This document shows positions 7,099 through 13,932 of a stretch of DNA of 13,932 bases, in pieces; positions within the stretch are counted from its first letter, which is position 1; every line of letters starts with the position of its first letter. The notes beneath the pieces are model-generated. The model saw only the letters and a program-made list of their open reading frames with translations. It was not told the DNA's origin and made no database searches. Source of the DNA: Lachnospiraceae bacterium UBA4292 (GTDB lineage: Bacteria; Bacillota; Clostridia; Lachnospirales; Lachnospiraceae). The stretch lies in the NCBI GenBank assembly GCA_002395865.1, contig DGVE01000057.1:1-13932 (forward strand), written 5' to 3'. A program made the translations under genes and the position numbers.

Positions 7099-7866
7099 AT
7101 GATTATTAAGAATAAGATTCCTATTTTAGAATACGACATGTCCTCGCGGGAGGTCATAGCGCCGGACCATGACTGGGAGGGCGGGAGGCTGCCGGATAAG
7201 TGCCTTTTTGCCTTTTTGGGGGATGTGGTGCATGAGTATGCGAAGAAACACGGAGCGCAGGTCGTACAGACCTTGATCACAGTTTCGCATGATATACAGG
7301 TCTATGTGCTTCACGAAGAGAAAGAGGATATATGCCTCGTGCAGTCCCCCATCGGGGCGGCGGCCGCGGCGCAGGTGCTGGATATGCTCGTAGTCTGTGG
7401 GTGCACCAAGGTGATAGCTGTGGGCTCGTGCGGGGTGCTGGCGAATCTGCCTGAGAACTCATTTATGGTTCCGGTCAGGGCACTCCGGGCGGAAGGAACG
7501 TCCTATCATTATCTGCCGGCTTCGAGATATATAGAGCTCGATGAGGAGCCTGCGGCGGTGATAGAGAGTACATTTAAAAAGCACGGACTGCCCTTTGTGA
7601 CCTGCACCACATGGACTACGGATGGTTTCTTCAGGGAGACGGAGGATATGGTGAGATATCGCCTTGAGGAGGGCTGCTGCGTGGTCGAGATGGAATGCGC
7701 AGCTCTGGCCGCCTGCTGCCGGAAGAGGGGCGCTAAGTTCGGGCAGTTTTTATTTACCGCGGATTCGCTTGCGAACGTCAGAGAGTACGATGCCAGGGGT
7801 TTCGGGACCGGCTCGCACGAGAAGGCACTGCTTCTGGGGCTGGAGGTATTAAAGGAATATAACTGA
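7099..7866 (+). CDS. Nucleoside phosphorylase (uridine/purine phosphorylase family)
   Basis: Members of the PNP/UDP phosphorylase family split nucleosides with phosphate into base and ribose-1-phosphate for salvage. The 255-residue length fits. Visible motifs are the phosphate-loop-like GSCG (109-112), EGTSYHY (132-138), TDGFFRE (174-180) and the ribose-binding VEMECAAL (196-203), where the Met-Glu pair contacts the sugar. The start at 7099 is kept because IPILEYD near the N-terminus looks conserved in the family. The next Met (7138) would remove it and has no ribosome site. The ribosome site for 7099 (AAAGTGAG) is weak and overlaps the proposed -10 box. Substrate preference (uridine versus purine nucleosides) cannot be read from the sequence. 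It appears monocistronic. Confidence 0.88.
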   Translation: MIIKNKIPILEYDMSSREVIAPDHDWEGGRLPDKCLFAFLGDVVHEYAKKHGAQVVQTLITVSHDIQVYVLHEEKEDICLVQSPIGAAAAAQVLDMLVVCGCTKVIAVGSCGVLANLPENSFMVPVRALRAEGTSYHYLPASRYIELDEEPAAVIESTFKKHGLPFVTCTTWTTDGFFRETEDMVRYRLEEGCCVVEMECAALAACCRKRGAKFGQFLFTADSLANVREYDARGFGTGSHEKALLLGLEVLKEYN

Positions 7867-7875
7867 AAAAGTCTC

Positions 7876-7904
7876 TTGCCATTGACGGTGAAAACATTTA
7901 TAAT
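7876..7904 (+). promoter_or_regulatory. Sigma-A promoter of the argC-traX-ogg cluster
   Basis: TTGCCA (7876-7881), a 17-bp spacer, and a perfect TATAAT (7899-7904). The predicted start near 7911 leaves a leader of about 20 nt containing AGAGGTGG. No T-box or riboswitch fits in that space. Confidence 0.75.
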
Positions 7905-7934
7905 GGAGCGAAAATCACGAACAGAGGTGGCATG

Positions 7935-8879
7935 ATGACTAAGGTGTTTATCGACGGAAGCGAGGGAACGACAGGCCTTCGCATAAACGAGAGGCTTGAG
8001 GGAAGGGACGATATCGAGCTCTTAAAGATACCCTCGGAGCTTCGCAAGGACCCCGCGGAGATAAAGAAGTATATAAATGAGAGCGATGTGACTTTTCTGT
8101 GCCTGCCGGATGCGGCGGCTGTGGAGGCTGTCGCCCTCGCGGATAATGACCGCGTAAAGATAATCGACGCGTCCACCGCTCACAGGACTGCTCCCGGCTG
8201 GGCTTACGGCTATCCGGAGCTGGGCGAGAGCTTCAGGAACGCGATAAAGACGGGCAATCGCATCGCTGTGCCCGGCTGCTACGCCACGGGCTTTATAACC
8301 TGCGTGTATCCGCTGATAAAGGGCGGGATAATGGGAAGCGACTACCCTGTGAGCGTATTTGCCATGAGCGGCTACTCGGGCGGCGGCAAGAAGATGATAG
8401 CCGCGTATGAGGCGGCCGGGAGGCCTGCGGAGCTTTCTTCACCGAGGCAGTACGCGCTCTCGCAGATGCACAAGCATTTAAAGGAGATGAAGGCGATCAC
8501 AGGGCTTGACCGTACTCCTCTTTTTAATCCGGTGGTCTGCGACTACTACAGCGGCATGGTGGTTACGCTTTCATTGTATGCGGACATGCTGAAGAAAAAG
8601 ATGACCCCCGAGAATGTGCGTGACTACTTCGCGGAGTTCTTCACAGGTGAGCAGTTCATAACCGTAATGCCCTACGGCGCTGAGGCGGAGTTCTCTAATT
8701 TCATCGGTTCTAACAACTACTCGGGCCGCGACGACCTGCAGATATTCGTCACCGGAAATGACGAGAGGATTGTGGTGAACGCGAGATTCGATAACCTCGG
8801 AAAGGGCGCATCCGGTGCCGCTATACAGTGCTTCAACATAGCTACGGGAGCTCCCGAGTCGAAGGGACTGGTGCTGTGA
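7935..8879 (+). CDS. argC: N-acetyl-gamma-glutamyl-phosphate reductase, short (type 2) form
   Basis: ArgC reduces N-acetyl-glutamyl-5-phosphate to the semialdehyde with NADPH, the third step of ornithine/arginine synthesis. The 314-residue protein has the dinucleotide-binding start VFIDGSEGTTG (4-14), typical of the short form rather than the longer GxxGxxG form, and the catalytic cysteine in VPGCYATG (Cys115). STAHRT (80-85) and the C-terminal NLGKGASGAAIQ are also diagnostic. Two adjacent ATGs (7932, 7935) compete; the second lies 7 nt after GAGG of AGAGGTGG and gives the usual MTKVFIDG start. No other arginine gene is in the window. Its stop overlaps the next start by one base. Confidence 0.94.
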   Translation: MTKVFIDGSEGTTGLRINERLEGRDDIELLKIPSELRKDPAEIKKYINESDVTFLCLPDAAAVEAVALADNDRVKIIDASTAHRTAPGWAYGYPELGESFRNAIKTGNRIAVPGCYATGFITCVYPLIKGGIMGSDYPVSVFAMSGYSGGGKKMIAAYEAAGRPAELSSPRQYALSQMHKHLKEMKAITGLDRTPLFNPVVCDYYSGMVVTLSLYADMLKKKMTPENVRDYFAEFFTGEQFITVMPYGAEAEFSNFIGSNNYSGRDDLQIFVTGNDERIVVNARFDNLGKGASGAAIQCFNIATGAPESKGLVL

Positions 8880-9688
8880 TGGAGGGCAGGAAGGGACTGT
8901 CCACGGCGGGACTTCGCGTCATCGCCATGGCGACCATGCTCGCGGATCACATCGGCGCGGTGTTTATCGAGAGAGTGCTTGTGGCAAACGGCGTGAGGGA
9001 CGTGCTGGATATGTCCACATTTTCAGCGTGGAACGTGCTCTACTGTGTTCTGCGAAGCGCGGGAAGGATCGCATTTCCCCTGTACATCTTCCTGATGATA
9101 GAGGGCTTCGAGAAGACCCGCTCGAGATGGAAGTACGCTCTGAGGCTTCTCCTACTGGCTGTAGTGTCCGAGATACCCTTCGATCTGGCGGTGTCCCTGC
9201 GCTCTAAGACGCTGACATGGGGTAATATCCTTGAGTTTGGCTACCAGAACGTGATATTCACGCTGCTCATAGGCTTTCTGTGCATATGGTGCCTGTCCTA
9301 TGTCATAAAAAAGAACATGGAGGTCAAGGAATCCACCGATCTGCTCAGGTACCTGACCTGCGCGGCCTCGGTGCTGACCGTCATGGTGCTGTTCATGATC
9401 GCTGCGTGGATGCTTAATACCGACTACTCCTACACAGGTGTCGGAGCCATCGGCGCCATGTATCTCCTGAGGCGGTACAGGGTATGGAGCATCGGCGTAT
9501 GCTGCGCTGTGCTGACACTCATGCCGTTAAATATCTTCGAGGCGTTCTGCTTTATCGCCATCGCCCCCGTGGCGCACTATAACGGCGAGAAGGGCAGGAC
9601 GAACAGGATAATCAACTATGCCTTCTACCCCGCACACCTGCTGCTCCTGTGGCTTCTGGCGTTTGTATGCGGGTATGTTATGCTATGA
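8879..9688 (+). CDS. TraX-family multi-pass membrane protein
   Basis: The 269-residue protein is an integral membrane protein with about seven or eight hydrophobic segments. The pattern matches the TraX family: AMATMLADHIGAVF near the N-terminus (16-29), GRIAFPLYIFLMIEGF (about 62-77), SEIPFDL, QNVIFTLLIGF and the C-terminal NYAFYPAHLLLLWLL. The family is named after F-plasmid TraX, which N-acetylates pilin, but chromosomal clostridial members are not tied to conjugation and their acceptor is unknown. ATG 8879 overlaps the argC stop (TGATG) and puts the conserved N-terminal helix near the start; an in-frame ATG at 8828 inside argC is less likely. The end overlaps the glycosylase start by 4 nt, so argC, traX and ogg are probably translationally coupled. 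Confidence 0.88.
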   Translation: MEGRKGLSTAGLRVIAMATMLADHIGAVFIERVLVANGVRDVLDMSTFSAWNVLYCVLRSAGRIAFPLYIFLMIEGFEKTRSRWKYALRLLLLAVVSEIPFDLAVSLRSKTLTWGNILEFGYQNVIFTLLIGFLCIWCLSYVIKKNMEVKESTDLLRYLTCAASVLTVMVLFMIAAWMLNTDYSYTGVGAIGAMYLLRRYRVWSIGVCCAVLTLMPLNIFEAFCFIAIAPVAHYNGEKGRTNRIINYAFYPAHLLLLWLLAFVCGYVML

Positions 9689-10482
9689 TAATAGATCACT
9701 TCAGTCCCGCCATGGTGGCGGGCAGCGGCCAGTGCTTCAGATGGAAGCGCATGGACTGCGGATACGAGATAATAGCTTTCGGAAAAAGGCTCCTCATAGA
9801 AAATGAGGGGCCTGATTTTGCTCTCTCCTGCACGGAGGAGGAGTGGGATGAGTGCTGGGCACACTACCTGGATATGGATACCGATTACGGGCAAGTGGAG
9901 GCTCTCATAGCTTCATTCGGCGACAGACATCTGAGCGAATGCTACGCGGCGGGCTCGGGTATAAGGATACTCAGGCAGGACCTGTGGGAGATGATAGTCA
10001 CCTTCCTGATATCGCAGAATAACAATATTACGCGGATCACGAGATCTGTGGAGGCGCTCTGTGATGCCTTCGGAGGTGAGGTGGAGGGAAGTGAGAGAAG
10101 GTCATTTCCCTCTGCCTGCGATATCGATACCGGCAGACTTACGGATAAGTCGTTCGGACTCGGCTACAGGGCGGAGTACATCGCGAAGATGTGCGAATAT
10201 GTGCGAAGCGACCCGGACTTTTTGCTAAGACTCGCAAAGATGGCATATGACGCGGCGCGCGAGGCTCTTCTGCAAATGAAGGGGATAGGCCCGAAGGTGG
10301 CCGACTGCATCTGCCTCTTCGGCCTGCATCATACGGAGGCGTTTCCGGTGGACACGCATGTGAAGCAGCTTCTGGCGAAGTATTATCCGGACGGCTTCGA
10401 TACCGGGTATTTCGCCGGATACGCGGGGATAATACAGCAGTATCTGTTCTACGCGGAGCTGAGGAACGCCAAAAAGCGCTGA
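9685..10482 (+). CDS. ogg: 8-oxoguanine DNA glycosylase/AP lyase, Ogg1 type
   Basis: The enzyme removes 8-oxoguanine from DNA and can cut the abasic site. The 265-residue protein has the Ogg N-terminal domain with the lesion-recognition signature GQCFRW (15-20; human OGG1 has GQSFRW), LISQNNNI (108-115; human has SSNNNI), then the helix-hairpin-helix MKGIGPKVADCICL (198-211) and PVDTH (221-225). Lys204 corresponds to the human Schiff-base Lys249 and Asp223 to Asp268, so the catalytic pair is intact. There is no iron-sulfur cysteine cluster, which separates it from Nth/MutY. ATG 9685 overlaps the traX stop (ATGA); a start at 9649 would lie further inside traX. Clostridial Ogg enzymes of this sort are known. 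Confidence 0.92.
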   Translation: MIIDHFSPAMVAGSGQCFRWKRMDCGYEIIAFGKRLLIENEGPDFALSCTEEEWDECWAHYLDMDTDYGQVEALIASFGDRHLSECYAAGSGIRILRQDLWEMIVTFLISQNNNITRITRSVEALCDAFGGEVEGSERRSFPSACDIDTGRLTDKSFGLGYRAEYIAKMCEYVRSDPDFLLRLAKMAYDAAREALLQMKGIGPKVADCICLFGLHHTEAFPVDTHVKQLLAKYYPDGFDTGYFAGYAGIIQQYLFYAELRNAKKR

Positions 10483-10763
10483 GACGGCGTCTGTGATTGT
10501 GCAGAATGAACAAAAAAACTATCGTTTTTCTGCGCGGCATCACGTGCTTTGCTATAATAATACACTTTGCAAGAGCTATATTATGTGGTAATATAATTCT
10601 TGCAGCTTGACTGTGGCGTCACTTCCGGGGGTCGCGTCGTTTCTTATGCACATAATGATGTTTTGGGCTAAGTGGGGACCCTATTATATTTTTGTGCATT
10701 TTCCTGACAATTGTCCATATCAATATACATCGTTCAATTATCACAAATATTATGGTGCTTAAA
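10483..10763. other. AT-richer gap between ogg and the orphan lipoprotein
   Basis: No confident gene is seen. A 34-codon frame starts at ATG 10506 and ends at 10610; it encodes a hydrophobic peptide beginning MNKKTIVFLRGITCF but has no ribosome site. A second open stretch (10647-10760) begins MHIMMFWAKWG, also without a ribosome site. Several TATAAT-like boxes occur (10552-10557, 10593-10598) without good -35 partners, so the lipoprotein promoter is not pinned down. GCAGAA near 10501 and TTCTGC near 10528 could form a weak hairpin after ogg. Confidence 0.4.
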
Positions 10764-11486
10764 ATGAAAAAACACAGTATAAATACTTTTCTCGCACTTT
10801 TAATGGGTGCGATTGCTGTCACAGGATGCTCGAAAACTGAGCAAACAGATCAGATGCCGGCTGCGACTGATCCGGTCACAACAGAAGCTGTGGAGAAATC
10901 CACGCAGGCTGAGGTGGTTTCATGGTCAGGGGCAGATATGAAGCTGATCGATGATGCGGTGGATTTATACGCGCTGGTTTTACCTTATCATCTCTACAAT
11001 ACGGCTTATGAGTATATACAGACGATAAAAGCTTTTGACACTATGGAGCCGTATAAGCAGATGAAGGCGGATGGTAAAACTGTAGTTTCCTATGGGGAGC
11101 TTACGTCGTGCGCTGCCTTTCCGGGATACTTTATTGAAAAGTATACAAAAGAGCAGGCGGGTTCGGAAGCTGACAGGGATAATCCGGGCGGCCCTCTATG
11201 CAGGATAGGCTTTTATGAGGCGGTCCTGGCAGATTCGCAGGTGTTCTGTGCGCTTACGGATGATGAAAAGGCGGCCGTTGCCGCAAAGGCAGTGGGTTTT
11301 TATAATGACCCTGTCATGTACACCCTTATGAATACCGGCGGAGGAAAGGGGTCGGAATTCTTTGACGCGGCCTTCTGGCAGGTTCAAAGCGGCGCAGGCT
11401 CATTCGCATATGAGTATCTGGAGAAGAATTACAAAAAGGAGCATGACAAACACCGCGAGGAAGCACAGACTCTTGCACGGCAGTAA
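10764..11486 (+). CDS. Lipoprotein of unknown function
   Basis: The 240-residue product has a lipoprotein signal peptide: basic MKKH, a hydrophobic core, and lipobox VTGC with Cys22. A Thr/Glu-rich linker (about 23-50) follows, then a globular domain of about 190 residues that I do not recognise. Visible features are SWSGADMKLIDDAVDLYA, aromatic stretches around YHLYNTAYEYIQ, two cysteines outside the signal (in LTSCAAFPG and PLCRIGF), and a charged lysine/glutamate C-terminus. ATG 10764 is chosen because it gives a proper signal peptide; in-frame ATGs at 10752 and 10692 would add an improper lead. The ribosome site is weak for any of these starts. It stands alone between AT-rich gaps and is probably a cell-surface accessory protein. 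Confidence 0.72.
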   Translation: MKKHSINTFLALLMGAIAVTGCSKTEQTDQMPAATDPVTTEAVEKSTQAEVVSWSGADMKLIDDAVDLYALVLPYHLYNTAYEYIQTIKAFDTMEPYKQMKADGKTVVSYGELTSCAAFPGYFIEKYTKEQAGSEADRDNPGGPLCRIGFYEAVLADSQVFCALTDDEKAAVAAKAVGFYNDPVMYTLMNTGGGKGSEFFDAAFWQVQSGAGSFAYEYLEKNYKKEHDKHREEAQTLARQ

Positions 11487-11544
11487 TTATTCTGCACGCA
11501 GATGGCATAATTGCCTTTAATGTGCATAAAACAGAAAAAAGTAC

Positions 11545-11573
11545 TTTACAAAAGGCCTGCGCGGTGCTAAAAT
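11545..11573 (+). promoter_or_regulatory. Sigma-A promoter of gdhA
   Basis: TTTACA (11545-11550), a 17-bp spacer and TAAAAT (11568-11573). The expected start near 11580 puts about 94 nt of leader before the ATG, including the terminator-like hairpin at 11593-11629. Confidence 0.7.
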
Positions 11574-11592
11574 AGTAACGTAGTTTGGCAAA

Positions 11593-11629
11593 GGCGTCAG
11601 ACCCCAGAGGGGGGGTCTGCGCCTTTTTT
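11593..11629 (+). terminator. Intrinsic-terminator-like hairpin inside the gdhA leader
   Basis: GGCG (11593-11596), a bulged T, then CAGACCCC pair with GGGGTCTG and CGCC (ending 11623), followed at once by six T (11624-11629). The stem is 12 bp and very stable. It lies after the gdhA promoter and before the start codon, so it is either an attenuator, the end of a roughly 50-nt transcript, or a 5'-end stabilising structure. A second small hairpin (CGGC 11643-11646 with GCCG 11652-11655) follows before the ribosome site. I found no obvious competing antiterminator helix. Confidence 0.75.
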
Positions 11630-11640
11630 CATACATATAA

Positions 11641-13008
<1,368 letters not shown>

Positions 13009-13034
13009 TCAAAGTTGCGGACGATTGTATAATA

Positions 13035-13160
13035 GCACTTTAATAGCTGTCTTTAAAACAGGGAGCTCTGCCTCAAAGGAGGCGGGTAGTCTAAGGGATT
13101 TTTAATCCCCGAAAGAATCGGCATAGTTGGAATAACATTTCCGGCTATGCCGTTTTATTT
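13035..13160 (+). ncRNA. Candidate structured RNA (or gdhA 3' UTR)
   Basis: Three hairpins stand in series: an 8-bp stem with AAAG loop (TCTGCCTC 13067-13074 with GAGGCGGG 13079-13086), a 6-bp stem with TTT loop (GGGATT 13095-13100 with AATCCC 13104-13109), and the long terminator hairpin at 13119-13152. A small CTGT/ACAG stem (13047-13061) precedes them. A perfect TATAAT lies at 13028-13033, 20 nt after the gdhA stop, but has no good -35 box. I recognise no known RNA family. It may be an independent small RNA or merely the folded 3' end of the gdhA transcript. Confidence 0.35.
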
Positions 13161-13162
13161 TC
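13119..13162 (+). terminator. Long hairpin terminator after gdhA / recombinase remnant
   Basis: CGGCATAG (13119-13126) pairs with CTATGCCG (13145-13152); two G-U pairs and GGAA/TTCC extend it to 14 bp around loop TAACAT. TTTTATTTT follows on the plus strand. On the minus strand the same hairpin contains the restored stop codon of the recombinase remnant (13145-13147), so it may have been that gene's terminator originally. Confidence 0.7.
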
Positions 13163-13463
13163 GAGTTGAGTCGGTATTTCACCAATGCAGTTCCAAACGA
13201 TCCTGGCACGCTGGGTTTTCTGCCCGTTTATCTTTTCGGGATGGTAAACATATACCTTCTATATGAATTCTCTGATGATCTCTGCTGTGAGTTCCGGTAC
13301 TTCCGTGTACTTTTTTTACAAGTGTAAGGAAGTGACAGATATTCAGAGAATTCTCTTTATCTGAAGCTATTTCACTTTCAAGCTCTGCAATCCGCTTTTT
13401 AAGAGCATTCTGCTCTTCCTCGTAGGAAGCCGACTTCTTCATGAAGCGTTCATCTGCGTTGTA
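13145..13463 (-). pseudogene. C-terminal remnant of a large serine recombinase (DUF4368-like)
   Basis: Reading leftward from 13463, the frame gives NADERFMKKSASYEEEQ, a heptad-like ALKKRIAELESEIA and HFLTLVKK. After a frame change in an A7 run it continues KYTEVPELTAEIIREFI, a TAG stop, then KVYVYHPEKINGQ and IVWNCIGEIPTQLE, ending with NKTA and a stop at 13145-13147. This is the coiled-coil and tail of the large serine recombinases (DUF4368 type) found on clostridial integrative elements. It is doubly dead: a frameshift near 13310-13317 and an amber codon where family members usually have Glu (FIEKVYV). Catalytic and recombinase domains are absent: an in-frame stop (13464-13466) and unrelated DNA lie just upstream. 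It marks the scar of a mobile element next to gdhA. Confidence 0.82.
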
Positions 13464-13483
13464 CTAATTTCTACAAGTTTTTA

Positions 13484-13512
13484 TTGATTTCAACGCCATT
13501 TTAGACTATAAT
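13484..13512 (+). promoter_or_regulatory. Sigma-A promoter of the right-edge gene
   Basis: TTGATT (13484-13489), a 17-bp spacer and a perfect TATAAT (13507-13512). Predicted start is near 13519-13520, about 62 nt before the ATG at 13582. Confidence 0.75.
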
Positions 13513-13529
13513 ATAACCGATGTCTAAAA
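13499..13529. promoter_or_regulatory. Inverted repeat enclosing the -10 box (operator candidate)
   Basis: TTTTAGAC (13499-13506) and GTCTAAAA (13522-13529) are perfect 8-bp arms separated by 15 nt that hold the TATAAT box and the expected transcription start. A dimeric repressor bound here would block the promoter. Arm centres are 23 bp apart, about two helical turns. Confidence 0.6.
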
Positions 13530-13533
13530 ACTG

Positions 13534-13553
13534 ACGGTAACCTTAACGGTAAC
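13534..13553. repeat. Direct repeat ACGGTAAC x2 in the leader
   Basis: ACGGTAAC occurs at 13534-13541 and again at 13546-13553, a 12-bp period, just after the inverted repeat and before the ribosome site. It could be a second regulator site or an RNA element. Confidence 0.5.
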
Positions 13554-13581
13554 GCACAATAAGGATGACAGAGGTGTAAAA

Positions 13582-13932
13582 ATGCCGCTTAACTGGAACG
13601 GGGATCATATCCCTTCAAAGGCAGATAAAACGACAGATATATTAGGATTAAAGGAAATCGGCGGCGTAGGACAGCTTGTATATCATCCGTTCAGATTTAA
13701 GACCTACACCTGTTCCTTCGATGGTAAGGAACAGCTCGTTTACCCGGTATGCAAGCCCGGACAGGAGCCGGAATTCCCGTCTTCTGAAGGACCCACCGGA
13801 AAGGAACTGCTGATAAGCCTGTGTAACCTTGCTAAGGTTATAGACAGTTATGACAATAAAACGCCAAAGGAACAGCTTATACTTAAGTGGTGTATGGATA
13901 ATATGCACCCCTATAGGGTAGACTTCATCTAC
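13582..13932 (+). CDS. Unrecognised protein, N-terminal 117 residues (runs off the window)
   Basis: An uninterrupted frame runs from ATG 13582 to the right edge with no stop. AGAGGTG lies 7 nt before the ATG and a strong promoter is upstream, so it is very probably a real gene. The protein begins MPLNWNGDHIPSKADKTTDI, then GVGQLVYHPFRFKTYTCSFDG, a proline-rich PGQEPEFPSSEGPTG, a hydrophobic helix-like ELLISLCNLAKVIDSY, and KEQLILKWCMDNMHPYRVDF at the edge. I do not recognise the family. No signal peptide or membrane segment is seen, so it is likely cytoplasmic. The lysine codons are mostly AAG, as in the native genes. It lies beside a recombinase remnant, so it could be chromosomal or accessory. 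Confidence 0.75.
   Translation, partial: MPLNWNGDHIPSKADKTTDILGLKEIGGVGQLVYHPFRFKTYTCSFDGKEQLVYPVCKPGQEPEFPSSEGPTGKELLISLCNLAKVIDSYDNKTPKEQLILKWCMDNMHPYRVDFIY

Noticed and set aside
7905..7934. T-box or arginine-responsive riboswitch before argC
   Set aside because: The leader after the promoter is only about 20 nt, too short for either.
8828..8878. Upstream ATG for the TraX-family gene
   Set aside because: It would lie 52 bp inside argC and add a polar lead before the conserved first helix; ATG 8879 gives the usual stop-start overlap.
9649..9684. Upstream start for the Ogg glycosylase
   Set aside because: It lies inside traX and adds residues not seen before the family's N-terminal domain; ATG 9685 forms the standard ATGA overlap.
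10647..10760. 38-codon open frame beginning MHIMMFWAKWG
   Set aside because: No ribosome site, no recognisable domain, and length within chance for AT-rich DNA.
10692..10763. Upstream starts of the orphan lipoprotein
   Set aside because: They would place about 24 extra residues before an otherwise perfect lipoprotein signal peptide.
13085..13115. tRNA-like anticodon arm around the GGGATT stem
   Set aside because: The loop is only 3 nt when the stem is fully paired, and no D-arm, T-arm or acceptor stem can be drawn around it.

Overview
The window looks like a chromosomal stretch of a Gram-positive Clostridia bacterium (Bacillota), probably a gut Lachnospiraceae or Oscillospiraceae relative. 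The evidence is AGGAGG-type ribosome sites, intrinsic terminators with long T-tracts, a GatCAB amidotransferase, a clostridial hexameric glutamate dehydrogenase, a short-type ArgC, lipoprotein signal peptides, and a DUF4368-like serine recombinase remnant. The genus cannot be fixed from sequence reading alone.

Layout. Bases 1-59 are the last codons of EF-Tu, followed by a strong terminator. Bases 226-6231 form one compact forward gene block: two tandem serpin lipoproteins, gatC, gatA, gatB and a small single-pass membrane protein, with gaps of 26 nt or less and one 4-nt overlap. The block meets, tail to tail, a degraded ATPase gene on the minus strand (6221-6933). Upstream of that ATPase lies a helically phased array of six TTACTGT heptamers (6949-7023). 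A nucleoside phosphorylase follows (7099-7866). Then comes a translationally coupled cluster with its own promoter: argC, traX-family and an Ogg-type DNA glycosylase (7935-10482). An AT-richer gap and an unrecognised lipoprotein (10764-11486) precede gdhA (11674-13008). gdhA has a good promoter, but an apparent intrinsic terminator sits in its leader. After gdhA come a set of hairpins that may be a structured RNA or the gdhA 3' UTR, a broken serine-recombinase C-terminus on the minus strand (13145-13463), and an unrecognised gene that runs off the right edge (from 13582) behind a promoter whose -10 box is enclosed by an inverted repeat.

How the genes fit together. GatCAB makes Gln-tRNA(Gln) and/or Asn-tRNA(Asn) by amidating mischarged tRNA in the cytoplasm. 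The two serpins in front of it are surface-anchored protease inhibitors of different predicted specificity, so one transcript appears to serve two unrelated compartments. ArgC (arginine/ornithine synthesis) and GdhA (ammonium assimilation into glutamate) are the nitrogen-metabolism genes. The ATPase and recombinase remnants mark former mobile or accessory DNA. The points most worth following up are the divergent serpin reactive loops, the phased TTACTGT array, the terminator in the gdhA leader, the structured region after gdhA and the operator-like promoter at 13484-13553.
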